Shown here: positions 26,914-37,100 of the stretch, piece by piece | How positions within the stretch are numbered: the first letter of the stretch is position 1 | Layout: every line of letters begins with the position of its first letter | From: Parabacteroides goldsteinii | GTDB lineage: Bacteria > Bacteroidota > Bacteroidia > Bacteroidales > Tannerellaceae | DNA: 64,000 nt | Assembly: GCF_015550595.1 (NCBI RefSeq) | Contig: NZ_JADNBB010000022.1 | Location: 37,024 to 101,023 of the forward strand | Direction of reading: 5' to 3' | Notes under the pieces: model-generated | Told to the model about the DNA's origin: nothing | What the model saw: only the letters and a program-made list of their open reading frames with translations | Databases searched by the model: none | Program-made: the position numbers and the translations under genes

Positions 26914-28521
26914 ATGAAAAATATATTAGCAGCTGCTGCAGCAGCATTTTTATTAATCACAGCAACTGGCTGCTCCGATTTTCTGGATGAAAATCTGAAA
27001 AAGGAATTGGCTCCTGATAATACCTATACCAGTACTTATGGTTTCCAGGTAGGTGTAAACGGGTTGTATGCCTGGGCACGTTCTGAATTTAACACCTGGG
27101 GGAGTTCACCGACAACATTAGGACAGGCTTGTCCGTACGAATCGTTTCAAGTGGCTACCGACATTGTATACACCGGTCATAAAGATGGCTCGCTGGTTCC
27201 TTTCGAAACATTGGCTATCACTCCTTCACTGACATTCGTTGAAAACTATTGGAAATGGTCTTACGGATTAATTGCTTCCGTCAATGAATTATTGACTTAT
27301 GCCGATAAGAATGAAAACTGGGATGCACCGACCGACAAGATAGGCTTCCAGGCTGAGGCACGTTTCTTCCGTGCTTATGCTTACCGCTACCTGGTTTATC
27401 TCTATGGAGATGTTCCTTATGTGGATAAAATAGAAAGTGATTTCCGTATTGACTTCACCCGTACACCGAAAGCCGAAGTGTTGAACCACATGATCGAGGA
27501 TTTGACATTTGCTGCTGAAAATTTGCCGGAGAATCCGGATAATGTAAATGAAGTCGGTAAATTGACCAAATGGGCAGCTATTCAACTATTGTCTGAAGTA
27601 TACTTAATGGCCGGACAATACGATAAAGCTGAAGCTGCTGCTAAACAAGTGATCGATTGCGGTTATTTCCATTTGATGACAGAACGTTTCGGTGTAAACA
27701 AATCAGCACCGGGCGATGTATTCTCCGATATGTTCCTTGAATATAATCAGAACCGTACAGCCGGTAATATGGAAACTATTTGGGTAATGCAATTGGAATA
27801 TAACACCCCTGGTGGTGGTGACTCAAACGAAGACTGGACTAAACGTGCATGGGTTCCCAAATACTGGAACGAAACAGGTTTCGTATTATGTGACTCACTG
27901 GGTGGTCGTGGTCTGGCTCAGATCGTTCCGTTCAAATGGTGGATCGAAAGTGAAGACTTCTATGCTCCTGCGGATATACGTAATTCTAAATACAGTATTA
28001 AGAGAGACTGGTATTACAACAATCCGGCAACTCCCGAACTGTTTGGCAAAAAGTGTGAGATAACAGAAGAAACATGGTCTAAATGCTCTGTTTTCCCAAC
28101 CATCACCAAGTTCAACTATGGTAAAACAGACGACGATCCTGCTTATGCTGGTAATAACAAAGACCGTATGAAGTTCCGTCTGGCTGAAACCTACCTGCTG
28201 TTGGCTGAAGCCCGTTTACAACAAGGTAACGCACAAGGTGCAGCTGAAGCAATCAACGTAGTACGCAAACGTGCCGGAGCTCCGGAAATCACGGCATCCC
28301 AGGCAACGATAGACTTCCTGTTGGATGAACGTATTCGTGAATTAGTAGGTGAAGAACTACGTCGCTTCACATTGGTTCGTACCGGCAAACTGGTTGAACG
28401 TACGAGAAAATACAACTCTTACAGCAGCAAAATAGATGAGCATAATACTTTGTGGCCAATCCCACAATCTATTATCGATTCTAACACAGGTGCCGACTTC
28501 CCGCAAAATCCGGGTTATTAA
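26914..28521 (+). CDS. SusD/RagB-family glycan-binding lipoprotein
   Basis: This 535-residue surface lipoprotein is the partner of the SusC encoded 21 bases upstream. The signal ends ITATGC, with the acylated Cys at about residue 20. SusD hallmarks are AEARFFRAYAYRYLVYLYGDVPYV, LAEARLQQGNAQGAAEAINVVRKRAG, and the C-terminal WPIPQSIIDSNTGADFPQNPGY. It binds the glycan at the cell surface and closes over the barrel. A hairpin follows the gene, which may reduce transcription into the downstream hydrolase genes. Confidence 0.96.
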   Translation: MKNILAAAAAAFLLITATGCSDFLDENLKKELAPDNTYTSTYGFQVGVNGLYAWARSEFNTWGSSPTTLGQACPYESFQVATDIVYTGHKDGSLVPFETLAITPSLTFVENYWKWSYGLIASVNELLTYADKNENWDAPTDKIGFQAEARFFRAYAYRYLVYLYGDVPYVDKIESDFRIDFTRTPKAEVLNHMIEDLTFAAENLPENPDNVNEVGKLTKWAAIQLLSEVYLMAGQYDKAEAAAKQVIDCGYFHLMTERFGVNKSAPGDVFSDMFLEYNQNRTAGNMETIWVMQLEYNTPGGGDSNEDWTKRAWVPKYWNETGFVLCDSLGGRGLAQIVPFKWWIESEDFYAPADIRNSKYSIKRDWYYNNPATPELFGKKCEITEETWSKCSVFPTITKFNYGKTDDDPAYAGNNKDRMKFRLAETYLLLAEARLQQGNAQGAAEAINVVRKRAGAPEITASQATIDFLLDERIRELVGEELRRFTLVRTGKLVERTRKYNSYSSKIDEHNTLWPIPQSIIDSNTGADFPQNPGY

Positions 28522-28538
28522 TTAATCTACAATAAAAC

Positions 28539-28575
28539 AAGGGGCATCTACAAGCAATGTATTTGCCCCTTATTT
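28539..28575 (+). terminator. Hairpin terminator or attenuator after susD
   Basis: AAGGGGCA (28539-28546) pairs with TGCCCCTT (28564-28571), followed by ATTTCTC. The short T tract and the same-strand hydrolase genes 35 bases on suggest partial readthrough. Confidence 0.6.
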
Positions 28576-28608
28576 CTCTCCTTTCAAATACCAAGAAAAC
28601 ATCATATC

Positions 28609-30882
28609 ATGAGATACCTACTGCTTATAATAAGTTTATATATTTCCTCTACTATCTGCCTATCCGCCCAGGATTGGCTGATCGACGGTTCTTCTTACAA
28701 ATCTGCCGTACAGACAACGCACGAAGGGAAACGTCTCGAACTAACAAACGGCCTCCTGCGCCGTACTTTTCTTCTTACCCCCAACGCAGCAACAATAGCC
28801 CTCGACAACCTGATGACCGGACAAAATGAATTACGTGCTGTCCGTCCCGAAGCCTTACTCGTCATAAACGGAAAAGAATATCCTGTCGGAGGATTGACCG
28901 GACAACCCGTCAACAACTTCCTGACAGAAGAATTTATTAATAACATGCAGGTTTGCGACTCGGCTTTTACATTAGTCGATTATCAAATAAGCGAAAGCAA
29001 AGAGCGTTTCCCCTGGAAACCGAACTCGCAATGGATATCTAATTTATATCCCTGGCCTGCTCCGGGAAAACGGATCACCTTCAACTATCAGGCTCCGGTA
29101 AAAGCACCACAGGAATGTAAAGACCTGAAAGTCCGTGTCATCTACGAACTATATGATGGAGCTCCCATCCTAGCTAAATGGATCGAAATAGATAATAAAG
29201 GAACAAAAACAATCACACTCGACTCTTTCAAGTCGGAAATACTGGCGCTAGTGGAAACTGCTCCCAAAGTGCATTATGGCGAACCTCACGAAGTCCGTAT
29301 GATGGCACAGGAACCGGGTACCTACACGAATGATTTTCGCAAACAACCGGTACAGACAGATGCCCCACGCGATTATATCGACCGTTTCACCCAACTGTTC
29401 GTCGTAACCGATTATGCAATGGGCGGAGATATGGAAGCAATGAAAGACAATCCGGCGGTACGCTGGGTATTCGATCATCCGGAATATGAATTTACCGGTA
29501 TTCGTTATTATGGCCAATATAAACCGGCCCGTCTCGAAGTAACACCTTTACTCGGCCCCGGACTGGATATCAAAGCCGGAGAAAGTTTCGAATCCTGTAC
29601 TGCTTTTGAAATGCTTCGCGATGCCACCGACCAGGAACGACGCGGACTGGCGGAATGCAAATTCTGGCGTATGATGGCTCCGTGGACACAAGAGAACCCT
29701 ATATTTATGCATGTACGCCAATCGGATAATGAAGCTGTCAAACAGGCGATCGACCAATGCGCTGCGGTAGGTTTTGAAATGGTGATCATGACTTTCGGCA
29801 GTGGTTTTAAAATCGAAAATGATTCCGCATCCTATTTACAACGCATGAAAGAACTGAGCGATTATGCCGCCCGAAAAGGTATTGCCATCGGAGGTTATTC
29901 CCTCTTGGCAAGCCGGGGAGCAACAGACAAAGACGCCGCAATCAGTCATAAAACCGGGAAACCGGCCAACACACGTGAAGAAGGTAGCCGTTTCGGCGTA
30001 TCTCCCTGCATCGCATCCGATTGGGGAGATACCTACTTCCGTAAATTACAGAATTTCTTTACAACAACGGGCATGAATGTATTCGAAAACGACGGTTCAT
30101 ACCCCGGTGATCCTTGTGCTTCGACATCACATAGCGGGCATAAAGGATATCTCGATTCACAGTGGACACAATGGAAAAAAATCAGTCAGTTCTATCGTTG
30201 GTGCCGGGCCAACGGAGTTTATCTGAATGTACCGGATTGGTACTTCCTGAGCGGTTCCAACAAAACACCGATGGGATATGTCGAAACAAACTGGTCGTTA
30301 CCCCGTGCTTACCAGGAGATTATCGAACGGCAGAATATCTACGACGGTACCTGGCAGAAAACACCCAGCATGGGCTTTATGTTTGTACCTCTTACCCAAT
30401 ATCACGGAGGTGGTGAAGCTGCTACGATCGAACCGCTGAACGAACATCTGGACCATTACGAGACACGTCTCCGGAACCTGTTTGGAGCAGGCGTACAGGC
30501 TTGCTATCGCGGTCCCCGGCTGTATGATACCGAAGCGACGAAAGAACTTGTAAATAAATGGGTTTCTTTCTACAAGAAATACCGTCAGATACTGGACTCC
30601 GATATTATTCATCTGCGCCGTCCTGACGGACAGGATTGGGACGGTATCATGCATGTCAATCCGGCATTGAAGCAGAAAGGTTTCATATCCGTTTATAATC
30701 CGCTGGATACTCCTATCCGGAAAGAGATCAGAATACCTCTCTATTATACCGGACTGACCGACAAAGTAACGATTAAAGAACAAGATCAGAACGTGCAGGT
30801 GTACGTCCTGGAACGCGACTATTCCATCACGATCCCTATCACCATTCCGGCGAAAGGATATAACTGGTACATCGTCGAATAA
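28609..30882 (+). CDS. Exported putative glycoside hydrolase, alpha-galactosidase-like
   Basis: This 757-residue protein has a signal peptide (residues 1-21, ending CLSAQ). The first part (about 25-340) reads as a beta-sandwich domain typical of GH36-like enzymes (KRLELTNGLLRRTFLLTPN). A TIM-barrel-like part follows, with EMVIMTFGSGFKIEND, NVFENDGSYPGDPCAST (candidate catalytic Asp), YLNVPDWYFLSGSNKTPMGY and QACYRGPRLYDT. A small beta domain ends the chain. The layout resembles clan GH-D alpha-galactosidases, but I cannot assign a family from sequence alone. It is located between susD and the GH3 gene (32 bases to the latter), so it should act on the PUL's glycan. Function is inferred from fold features and context. 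Confidence 0.6.
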   Translation: MRYLLLIISLYISSTICLSAQDWLIDGSSYKSAVQTTHEGKRLELTNGLLRRTFLLTPNAATIALDNLMTGQNELRAVRPEALLVINGKEYPVGGLTGQPVNNFLTEEFINNMQVCDSAFTLVDYQISESKERFPWKPNSQWISNLYPWPAPGKRITFNYQAPVKAPQECKDLKVRVIYELYDGAPILAKWIEIDNKGTKTITLDSFKSEILALVETAPKVHYGEPHEVRMMAQEPGTYTNDFRKQPVQTDAPRDYIDRFTQLFVVTDYAMGGDMEAMKDNPAVRWVFDHPEYEFTGIRYYGQYKPARLEVTPLLGPGLDIKAGESFESCTAFEMLRDATDQERRGLAECKFWRMMAPWTQENPIFMHVRQSDNEAVKQAIDQCAAVGFEMVIMTFGSGFKIENDSASYLQRMKELSDYAARKGIAIGGYSLLASRGATDKDAAISHKTGKPANTREEGSRFGVSPCIASDWGDTYFRKLQNFFTTTGMNVFENDGSYPGDPCASTSHSGHKGYLDSQWTQWKKISQFYRWCRANGVYLNVPDWYFLSGSNKTPMGYVETNWSLPRAYQEIIERQNIYDGTWQKTPSMGFMFVPLTQYHGGGEAATIEPLNEHLDHYETRLRNLFGAGVQACYRGPRLYDTEATKELVNKWVSFYKKYRQILDSDIIHLRRPDGQDWDGIMHVNPALKQKGFISVYNPLDTPIRKEIRIPLYYTGLTDKVTIKEQDQNVQVYVLERDYSITIPITIPAKGYNWYIVE

Positions 30883-30914
30883 ACCGATTTGTATAACCAT
30901 ATAATATAAAAATC

Positions 30915-33332
30915 ATGAACATCAATAACACACCGGCCAAACGTCTGATCCTTTGTTTGTCGTTCGGCATCCTACCGATGTTGAATACAGGTAACAGCAG
31001 CTTACAGGCTTCCATGCCCCATCCTGCCAAAAATCAGAAAAAAATATATCACAAAGGCTGGATCGACTTTAATAAGAACGGTCAGAAAGATATCTACGAA
31101 GATCCTTCCCAACCTATCGACAAACGGGTAGAAAACCTTCTCAGACAAATGACGATAGAAGAAAAGACCTGCCAACTCGGAACCATCTACGGATATGGTG
31201 CTGTCCTTAAAGACACACTGCCTACCGATGAATGGAAAACCCGTATCTGGAAAGACGGCATCGGAAATATCGACGAACATCTGAACGGGGAATGGAAACG
31301 TACCTCACTGGATTTTCCTTATTCCAATCACGCAGAAGCGATGAATAAGGTACAGGCATTCTTTGTGGAAGAAACCCGGCTGGGTATTCCTGCCGATCTG
31401 ACCAATGAAGGTATCCGGGGATTGAAACATGAAAAATCCACCTTCTTTCCGGCACAGATCGGACAAGGCTGTACCTGGGATAAAGAATTGATCCGCGAAA
31501 TCGGACGTATTACCGGAGAAGAAGCCAAAGCACTCGGATATACAAACGTCTACTCCCCCATTCTCGATCTGTCACGCGATCCGCGTTGGGGCCGCACTGT
31601 CGAAAGTTACGGCGAGGACTCCTATCTGGTCGGCGAATTGGGACGCCAGCAAGTACTCGGTATCCAAAGTAACCGGGTTGTCTCTACTCCGAAACATTTT
31701 GCCATTTACGGTGTGCCGGCAGGTGGCCGCGACTGCGAGTCGAGAACAGACCCTCACGCCACACCACAGGAAGTACACGAGTTACATCTGGAACCGTTCC
31801 GTATTGCTTTTCAAGAAGCCGGGGCTTTGGGAACCATGTGTTCACACAATGATTATAACGGGACTCCCGTCAGTGCCAATCACTATTTACTGACAGAACT
31901 GATGCGTGATCAGTGGGGATTCAAGGGATATATCGTATCCGACAGTTGGTCTATCGGTAAGAATGTCGATTTCTATCATATCGTTTCCACCCCCGAAGAA
32001 GCTGTTGCAAGCGAATTGAATGCAGGCCTGAACATCCGTACCTTCTTTGAAGAATCGGAAGTGTTTATCGAAACATTGAGGAACGCTCTGAAAAAAGGAT
32101 TGGTAGACGAAAAGACATTGGATCAGCGCGTCCGCGAAGTACTCTATGTCAAGTTCTGGCTGGGACTTTTCGATGAACCGTATGTAAAAGATACCAAGCT
32201 GGCCGATAAAGTGGTAAACAGTGATAGGAACCGGGAAGTATCCCTTCGTGCTGCCCGCGAGTCGATCGTTCTCCTGAAAAACGAGAACAATACACTTCCT
32301 TTATCGAAAAATATCAAGAATATTGCAGTGATCGGCCCACAAGCCGACGAAGTGAAATCACTGACTTCCCGTTACGGTTCACACAATCCGAATGTAATAA
32401 CAGGTTTGCAAGGATTAAAGAACTTATTGGGAGACAACGTAAACCTGATGTATGCCAAAGGATGTAATGTCAGAGACAAGAATTTCCCGCAAAGCGATGT
32501 AATGTTCTTCGAACTGAGCGATAAAGAAAAAGAGGAAATCGACAAAGCGGTAGAAATAGCTAAAAAAGCAGAAGTAGCCATCGTTTACGTAGGCGATGAT
32601 TTCCGTACGATCGGTGAATCGAGAAGCCGTGTCAACCTGGATTTGTCGGGTAGACAAAAAGAACTGGTACGTGCCGTACAGGCAACCGGAACTCCTGTCG
32701 TACTGGTCCTCTTCAACGGACGTCCGGTTACCCTGAACTGGGAAAACGCTAACCTGCCTGCCATTGTGGAAGCCTGGTATCCGGGAGAATTCTCCGGACA
32801 AGCCGTAGCCGAAGTATTATTCGGCGACTACAATCCAGGAGGTAAACTATCTACAACCTTCCCCAAGTCAGTCGGACAAATCCCTTGGGCTTTCCCCTTC
32901 AAGCCGAATGCTACCGGCAAAGGTTTTGCCCGTGTGGACGGTGAACTTTATCCATTCGGTTACGGACTGAGTTATACAACTTTTGAAATCAGCGACCTTC
33001 AACCGGCAACCACCCGGATCTCTGATGGCGATACCCTGACCGTAACCTGCAAAGTAAAAAATACAGGAGCCATAAAAGGAGACGAAGTGGTTCAGCTTTA
33101 TTTGAATGATGAAACATCTTCCATTTCCCGTTTTGAAAAAGAGCTATGCGGTTTCGAACGTGTTACTCTGGAACCGGGTGAAGAAAAGACAGTCACTTTC
33201 AAAGTAAATCGTCGTGCTTACGGTATGTATAACGACAAAAATGAATTTATTGTAGAGCCCGGAAAGTTCTTCCTCTTTGCCGGAAACTCATCTAAGTCAA
33301 CCCCGTTAAACGCTGAATTTTATGTGGAATAA
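30915..33332 (+). CDS. GH3 family beta-glycosidase, exported
   Basis: This 805-residue enzyme is a GH3 beta-glucosidase/beta-xylosidase-type exo-hydrolase. An N-terminal signal segment (about residues 1-34) precedes NKNGQKDIYEDPSQPIDKRV. The barrel domain has VSTPKHFAIYG, GALGTMCSHNDYNGTPVSAN, and the nucleophile Asp at about residue 343 in GYIVSDSW. The second domain has IAVIGPQAD and YVGDDFRTIGESRSR with the probable acid/base Glu, followed by a fibronectin-III-like end (YPFGYGLSYTTFEISDL). It removes a terminal sugar from PUL oligosaccharides. The stop lies inside the next gene, so the two are coupled. Confidence 0.94.
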   Translation: MNINNTPAKRLILCLSFGILPMLNTGNSSLQASMPHPAKNQKKIYHKGWIDFNKNGQKDIYEDPSQPIDKRVENLLRQMTIEEKTCQLGTIYGYGAVLKDTLPTDEWKTRIWKDGIGNIDEHLNGEWKRTSLDFPYSNHAEAMNKVQAFFVEETRLGIPADLTNEGIRGLKHEKSTFFPAQIGQGCTWDKELIREIGRITGEEAKALGYTNVYSPILDLSRDPRWGRTVESYGEDSYLVGELGRQQVLGIQSNRVVSTPKHFAIYGVPAGGRDCESRTDPHATPQEVHELHLEPFRIAFQEAGALGTMCSHNDYNGTPVSANHYLLTELMRDQWGFKGYIVSDSWSIGKNVDFYHIVSTPEEAVASELNAGLNIRTFFEESEVFIETLRNALKKGLVDEKTLDQRVREVLYVKFWLGLFDEPYVKDTKLADKVVNSDRNREVSLRAARESIVLLKNENNTLPLSKNIKNIAVIGPQADEVKSLTSRYGSHNPNVITGLQGLKNLLGDNVNLMYAKGCNVRDKNFPQSDVMFFELSDKEKEEIDKAVEIAKKAEVAIVYVGDDFRTIGESRSRVNLDLSGRQKELVRAVQATGTPVVLVLFNGRPVTLNWENANLPAIVEAWYPGEFSGQAVAEVLFGDYNPGGKLSTTFPKSVGQIPWAFPFKPNATGKGFARVDGELYPFGYGLSYTTFEISDLQPATTRISDGDTLTVTCKVKNTGAIKGDEVVQLYLNDETSSISRFEKELCGFERVTLEPGEEKTVTFKVNRRAYGMYNDKNEFIVEPGKFFLFAGNSSKSTPLNAEFYVE

Positions 33333-33768
33333 ATTAATGATAGGCCTGTTGCTGCTGTTAGGCAGCCAGGTCGCTTTCTCACAAACATGGCTGAAAAAAA
33401 CAGATAAAGAGATCCTGCAATATACGACAGATAACAAAGAACGCATCAAGGACATCCAACAGACCGATACACTCTTCACCATGACTTACCAAGAAGAAGA
33501 TGAATTAGGCCGTCTGTTCGAAGTTTCTTATTTGTTCAATATGAAGAACAATATCTGTACATCTTACGAACGTCTGTTACCGGCTCACCGTTACTGGGCA
33601 GCCAACCTTTTAGAACAAGTTTCTTTACAGGAAGCCGATGCCTCAGGTGAAGAGATCGAAGTAGACGGAGAAATATTGAATGCTGTTTATACTTTTGGAG
33701 ATTACCGGATACATGTCTCTCTAAAAGAAAATTCACTGTCCTTATTTTATACGCTATCTGATAAATAA
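33322..33768 (+). CDS. Small exported protein of unknown function
   Basis: This 148-residue protein begins with a signal peptide (residues 1-21, ending VAFSQ) and continues as a mixed alpha/beta soluble domain rich in Glu and Thr (LLEQVSLQEADASGEEIEV). I do not recognise a family. Its start lies 11 bases inside the GH3 gene, so it is translationally coupled to it, and it is the last gene of the PUL transcript, with a strong terminator 9 bases later. It is therefore a probable accessory factor in periplasmic handling of the glycan, but no role can be read from the sequence. Confidence 0.7.
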   Translation: MWNKLMIGLLLLLGSQVAFSQTWLKKTDKEILQYTTDNKERIKDIQQTDTLFTMTYQEEDELGRLFEVSYLFNMKNNICTSYERLLPAHRYWAANLLEQVSLQEADASGEEIEVDGEILNAVYTFGDYRIHVSLKENSLSLFYTLSDK

Positions 33769-33777
33769 ACTCCAGTT

Positions 33778-33814
33778 ATCCCCTGTCATTCATACGATGG
33801 CAGGGGATTTTTTC
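33778..33814 (+). terminator. Rho-independent terminator of the PUL
   Basis: ATCCCCTGTCAT (33778-33789) pairs with ATGGCAGGGGAT (33797-33808), followed by TTTTTTC. A strong stem ends the hydrolase operon. Confidence 0.9.
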
Positions 33815-33952
33815 AAAAAACAATCTGAAAACGAAAGCCAGGTTTATGAGGTTACGCGATTTCAACAGGAAATTCATTACTGGCCTATTCCAAAAGAAGA
33901 ATTAATTATGAACGAAAATTTTGTTCAAAATCAAGGCTGGGAAAATAAATAA
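33797..33952 (+). pseudogene. Remnant of a SusD gene (C-terminal end only)
   Basis: An open frame of about 51 codons reads EVTRFQQEIHYWPIPKEELI followed by MNENFVQNQGW, then three residues and a stop. WPIP-x-x-E-x-x-x-N with QNQGW is the classic C terminus of SusD proteins. The rest of a SusD gene is missing, and the ATG of this frame lies inside the preceding terminator stem, so no intact product is expected. A good terminator (33976-34017) still follows. It marks a deleted susCD locus. Confidence 0.75.
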
Positions 33953-34146
33953 CAGGTTTGATACCGACTAATATTGAAAAGAGGTTACCCGAATAATCAA
34001 TCGGATAACCTCTTTTTATCATTAGCTTTTAACGATTGACAGTAACAGAGATAATAATGATCGCATTTGATACGATTTTATATGTTTTCGTACACATAAA
34101 CCTATACATTTGTATACAAATAATCGAATAACATTAAAACAATATC
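33953..34146. other. Promoter region of the large fusion gene
   Basis: After the terminator (33976-34017) the stretch is AT-rich and non-coding. TACATTTG (34105-34112) is a -7 element that overlaps the perfect palindrome ATTTGTATACAAAT (34108-34121), a candidate operator, about 25-40 bases upstream of the next start. Confidence 0.5.
33976..34017 (+). terminator. Terminator after the SusD remnant
   Basis: AAAAGAGGTTA (33977-33987) pairs with TAACCTCTTTTT (34006-34017), and CCGA pairs with TCGG inside. It is a strong hairpin with a T tract. Confidence 0.85.
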
Positions 34147-37100
34147 ATGAATATGCGATATAAACTCTATTTATTCTCACTTTTATTAACCTTTCCCGTA
34201 TGGGGTAAAGCAACCACTGAGGCCGACTCGTTGCGCCAAGTACAAATAAACCGCCTGCAGGAGCAAGTGGATTGGGTAAATCCCAAAGCCATCCGTGCAT
34301 ATCTGGATGACTCAAAATCATCATTGGGTGACCAGGCTCCCGGACTCTATCAAAAACTGGAAGAGCTGGAATCTTTATTGCCCCGGGTAAATCAGCATCT
34401 TGCAAAAGACACAAGCCTGCAAACAATCGACGAAGCAGAAAAGCTGCTCGCCCTCAAACGGGAAATCATCCTGGCTAACCCCCTGCTGGATATCGATAAC
34501 CTGTTGATAGCCCGCTACCATCTAGGCGATAAAGCACACAAAGCCATGGGACCGTCACTCGGTACATCCACAGCCAACTATAACTCCCTTTTCTCCAACA
34601 GACGCAAAGGATATGATGCCGAAATCTGCCATCTCTCCAATCTACGTGGAGAGATTCAAAGCAAAATACTCTATAAACCGACTGCGGACGTTCCCATTTC
34701 TGACATTCAGCTGCATTGGGATGCCGACCGCCTGCTCTTTTCTTCGCTCGACGAAAACCGGAAATGGCAGATATATGAAATGAACACAGATGGAAGCGGA
34801 CTCCACCAAAAGATAACGGTCGATGAGCCGGACCTGGAATTTTGTGATGCCAACTATCTGCCGGACGGCAAAGTGGTTGCTACCTGCAATATCGGTTACA
34901 ACGGTGTTCCCTGTGTGCATGGGGATGATGTAGTCGCCAACCTCATCTCTTATGATCCGGAAACGAAAAACATACGCCGCCTGACATTCGACCAGGACGG
35001 GAACTGGTCACCGATCGTCATTCCAAACGGCCGCCTGATGTATACCCGTTGGGAATATACCGACTTGACACATTATTTCTCCCGTATCGTGATGCACATG
35101 AACCCGGACGGGACAGAGAATAAAGCCCTTTACGGTAGCGGCTCCTATTTCCCTAACAGTACGTTCGATATGAAACCGTTATCCAAACACAACAGCCGTT
35201 TTGTCGGTATTATCTCCGGACATCACGGAACTGCGCGTTCCGGACGGCTAATCATCTTCGATCCGGCCAAGAGCCGCAAAGAAGAAAAAGGGATGATACA
35301 GGAATTGCCGTTCAGTAAACGCCCGATCGTCCCGATCATTAAAGACGAACTGGTGGAAGGCGTATGGCCGCAATTCATGAAACCTTATCCGCTGAATGAA
35401 AAGTATTTCCTGGTTGCCTGTAAGCCGGGACCGGATTCGCTTTGGGGCATTTACCTGGTCGATGTATTCGACAATCTCACCCTGATTATTGAACAGGAGG
35501 GCGAAGGCCTCACCGCCCCTATCCCGCTCAGGAAAACAGAAACACCTCCCGTCATCCCCTCCAAGATCAAACCGGGAGAAAAGGAAGCGACCGTATTCAT
35601 ACAAGATATCTATGAAGGCGAAGGCACACAGGGGGTTCCCCGCGGAACTATCAAGGCACTCCGTATCTTTGCCTATGAATATGCCTATATCCTCGCTCCA
35701 TCCGACCACGATGCACAAGGTATCCAGAGCGGGTGGGATATCAAACGTATTCTCGGTACAGTTCCGGTCGAAGAAGACGGTTCCGTCATGTTCAAGATAC
35801 CGGCCAACACCCCTGTTTCTATCCAGCCGCTGGATAAAAACGGAGCAGCCATCCAGTGGATGAGAAGCTGGCTAACGGGTATGCCCGGCGAAATCGTTTC
35901 CTGTACGGGTTGTCATGAAGACCAGAATACAATCGCCATGCCCAAACGCACGGTCGCCTCGACAATCAATCCGCATGCGTTGAAATCACCCGTAGGAGGC
36001 ATCCGTCCGTTTACTTTCCGCCTGGAAGTGCAACCGGTACTCGATCGCAACTGCGTCTCCTGCCATAACGGGACGGTAGCCCAGCCGGACTTCCGCAAAG
36101 ATCAAATGGTCACCTACAAACGAGGTGTCCTGACCAAACTCGAACGTCATTACGACCAAAGTTATCTGAATCTTCATCCGTACGTCTATCGTCAGGGACC
36201 GGAGTCGGATATTTACGTGCTCCGCCCTTATGAATATTATGCCAACAACAGCGAATTGATCCGTATCCTGCAGGCAGGACATCACGGTGTAAAAGTTCCC
36301 GAACAGGATATGCAGACCTTATATACCTGGATCGACCTGAATGCTCCTTATTTCGGAGCTTTCACCCAACTGGACTTAAAGAAAGAAGCTCCTCAGAACC
36401 AAGTTGAACGCCGTATGGAGCTGGCAGAGAAATACAGCGGCGTACGCGTGGACTGGCAGCAGGAAATCAAGGACTATGCCACCTGGCTGAAAAACAGGGA
36501 AAGTAAAGAAGTCGATGGAACTACCGCTGCCACTTCATCCGACGGCAACGCTCCTTCGAAAGATAAGAAGAAAGTAAAAACAGTCAGGGTCAAAGGTTTC
36601 CCCTTCAACCGGGAAGAAGCCGTGCAGAAACAGCAGGCAGACAACAAAACCCCTCGCAAGCTGACTGTAGCCCCCGGTATTACGCTCGACATGGTATGGA
36701 TACCTGCCGGAACATTCGCGATGGGCGACAACAACGAACCTTCCGCAGCTCCGGCTTTCAAGGCGCAAGTCAGGAAAGGCTTCTGGATGAGCACGACAGA
36801 GATCACGAATGAGCAGTTCTGTGCCCTGTTCCCCGAACACGACAGTCGTTTCATCGGTCAGACCTGGAAAGATCATACCACTCCGGGTTATGCCGCCAAT
36901 CTTCCCAAGCAACCGGTAATCCGTGTCAGCTGGGACGAAGCAAACGAGTTCTGCCGGAAGCTGGGAGAGAAAAATCAATGCCGGATCGCCCTTCCGACAG
37001 AGACACAATGGGAATGGGCTGCCCGTGCCGGATCGGCAGGTGATTTTTGGTTCGGCAACCGTCAGGCAAACTTCGGTCCGTATGAAAACCTGGCAGACAG

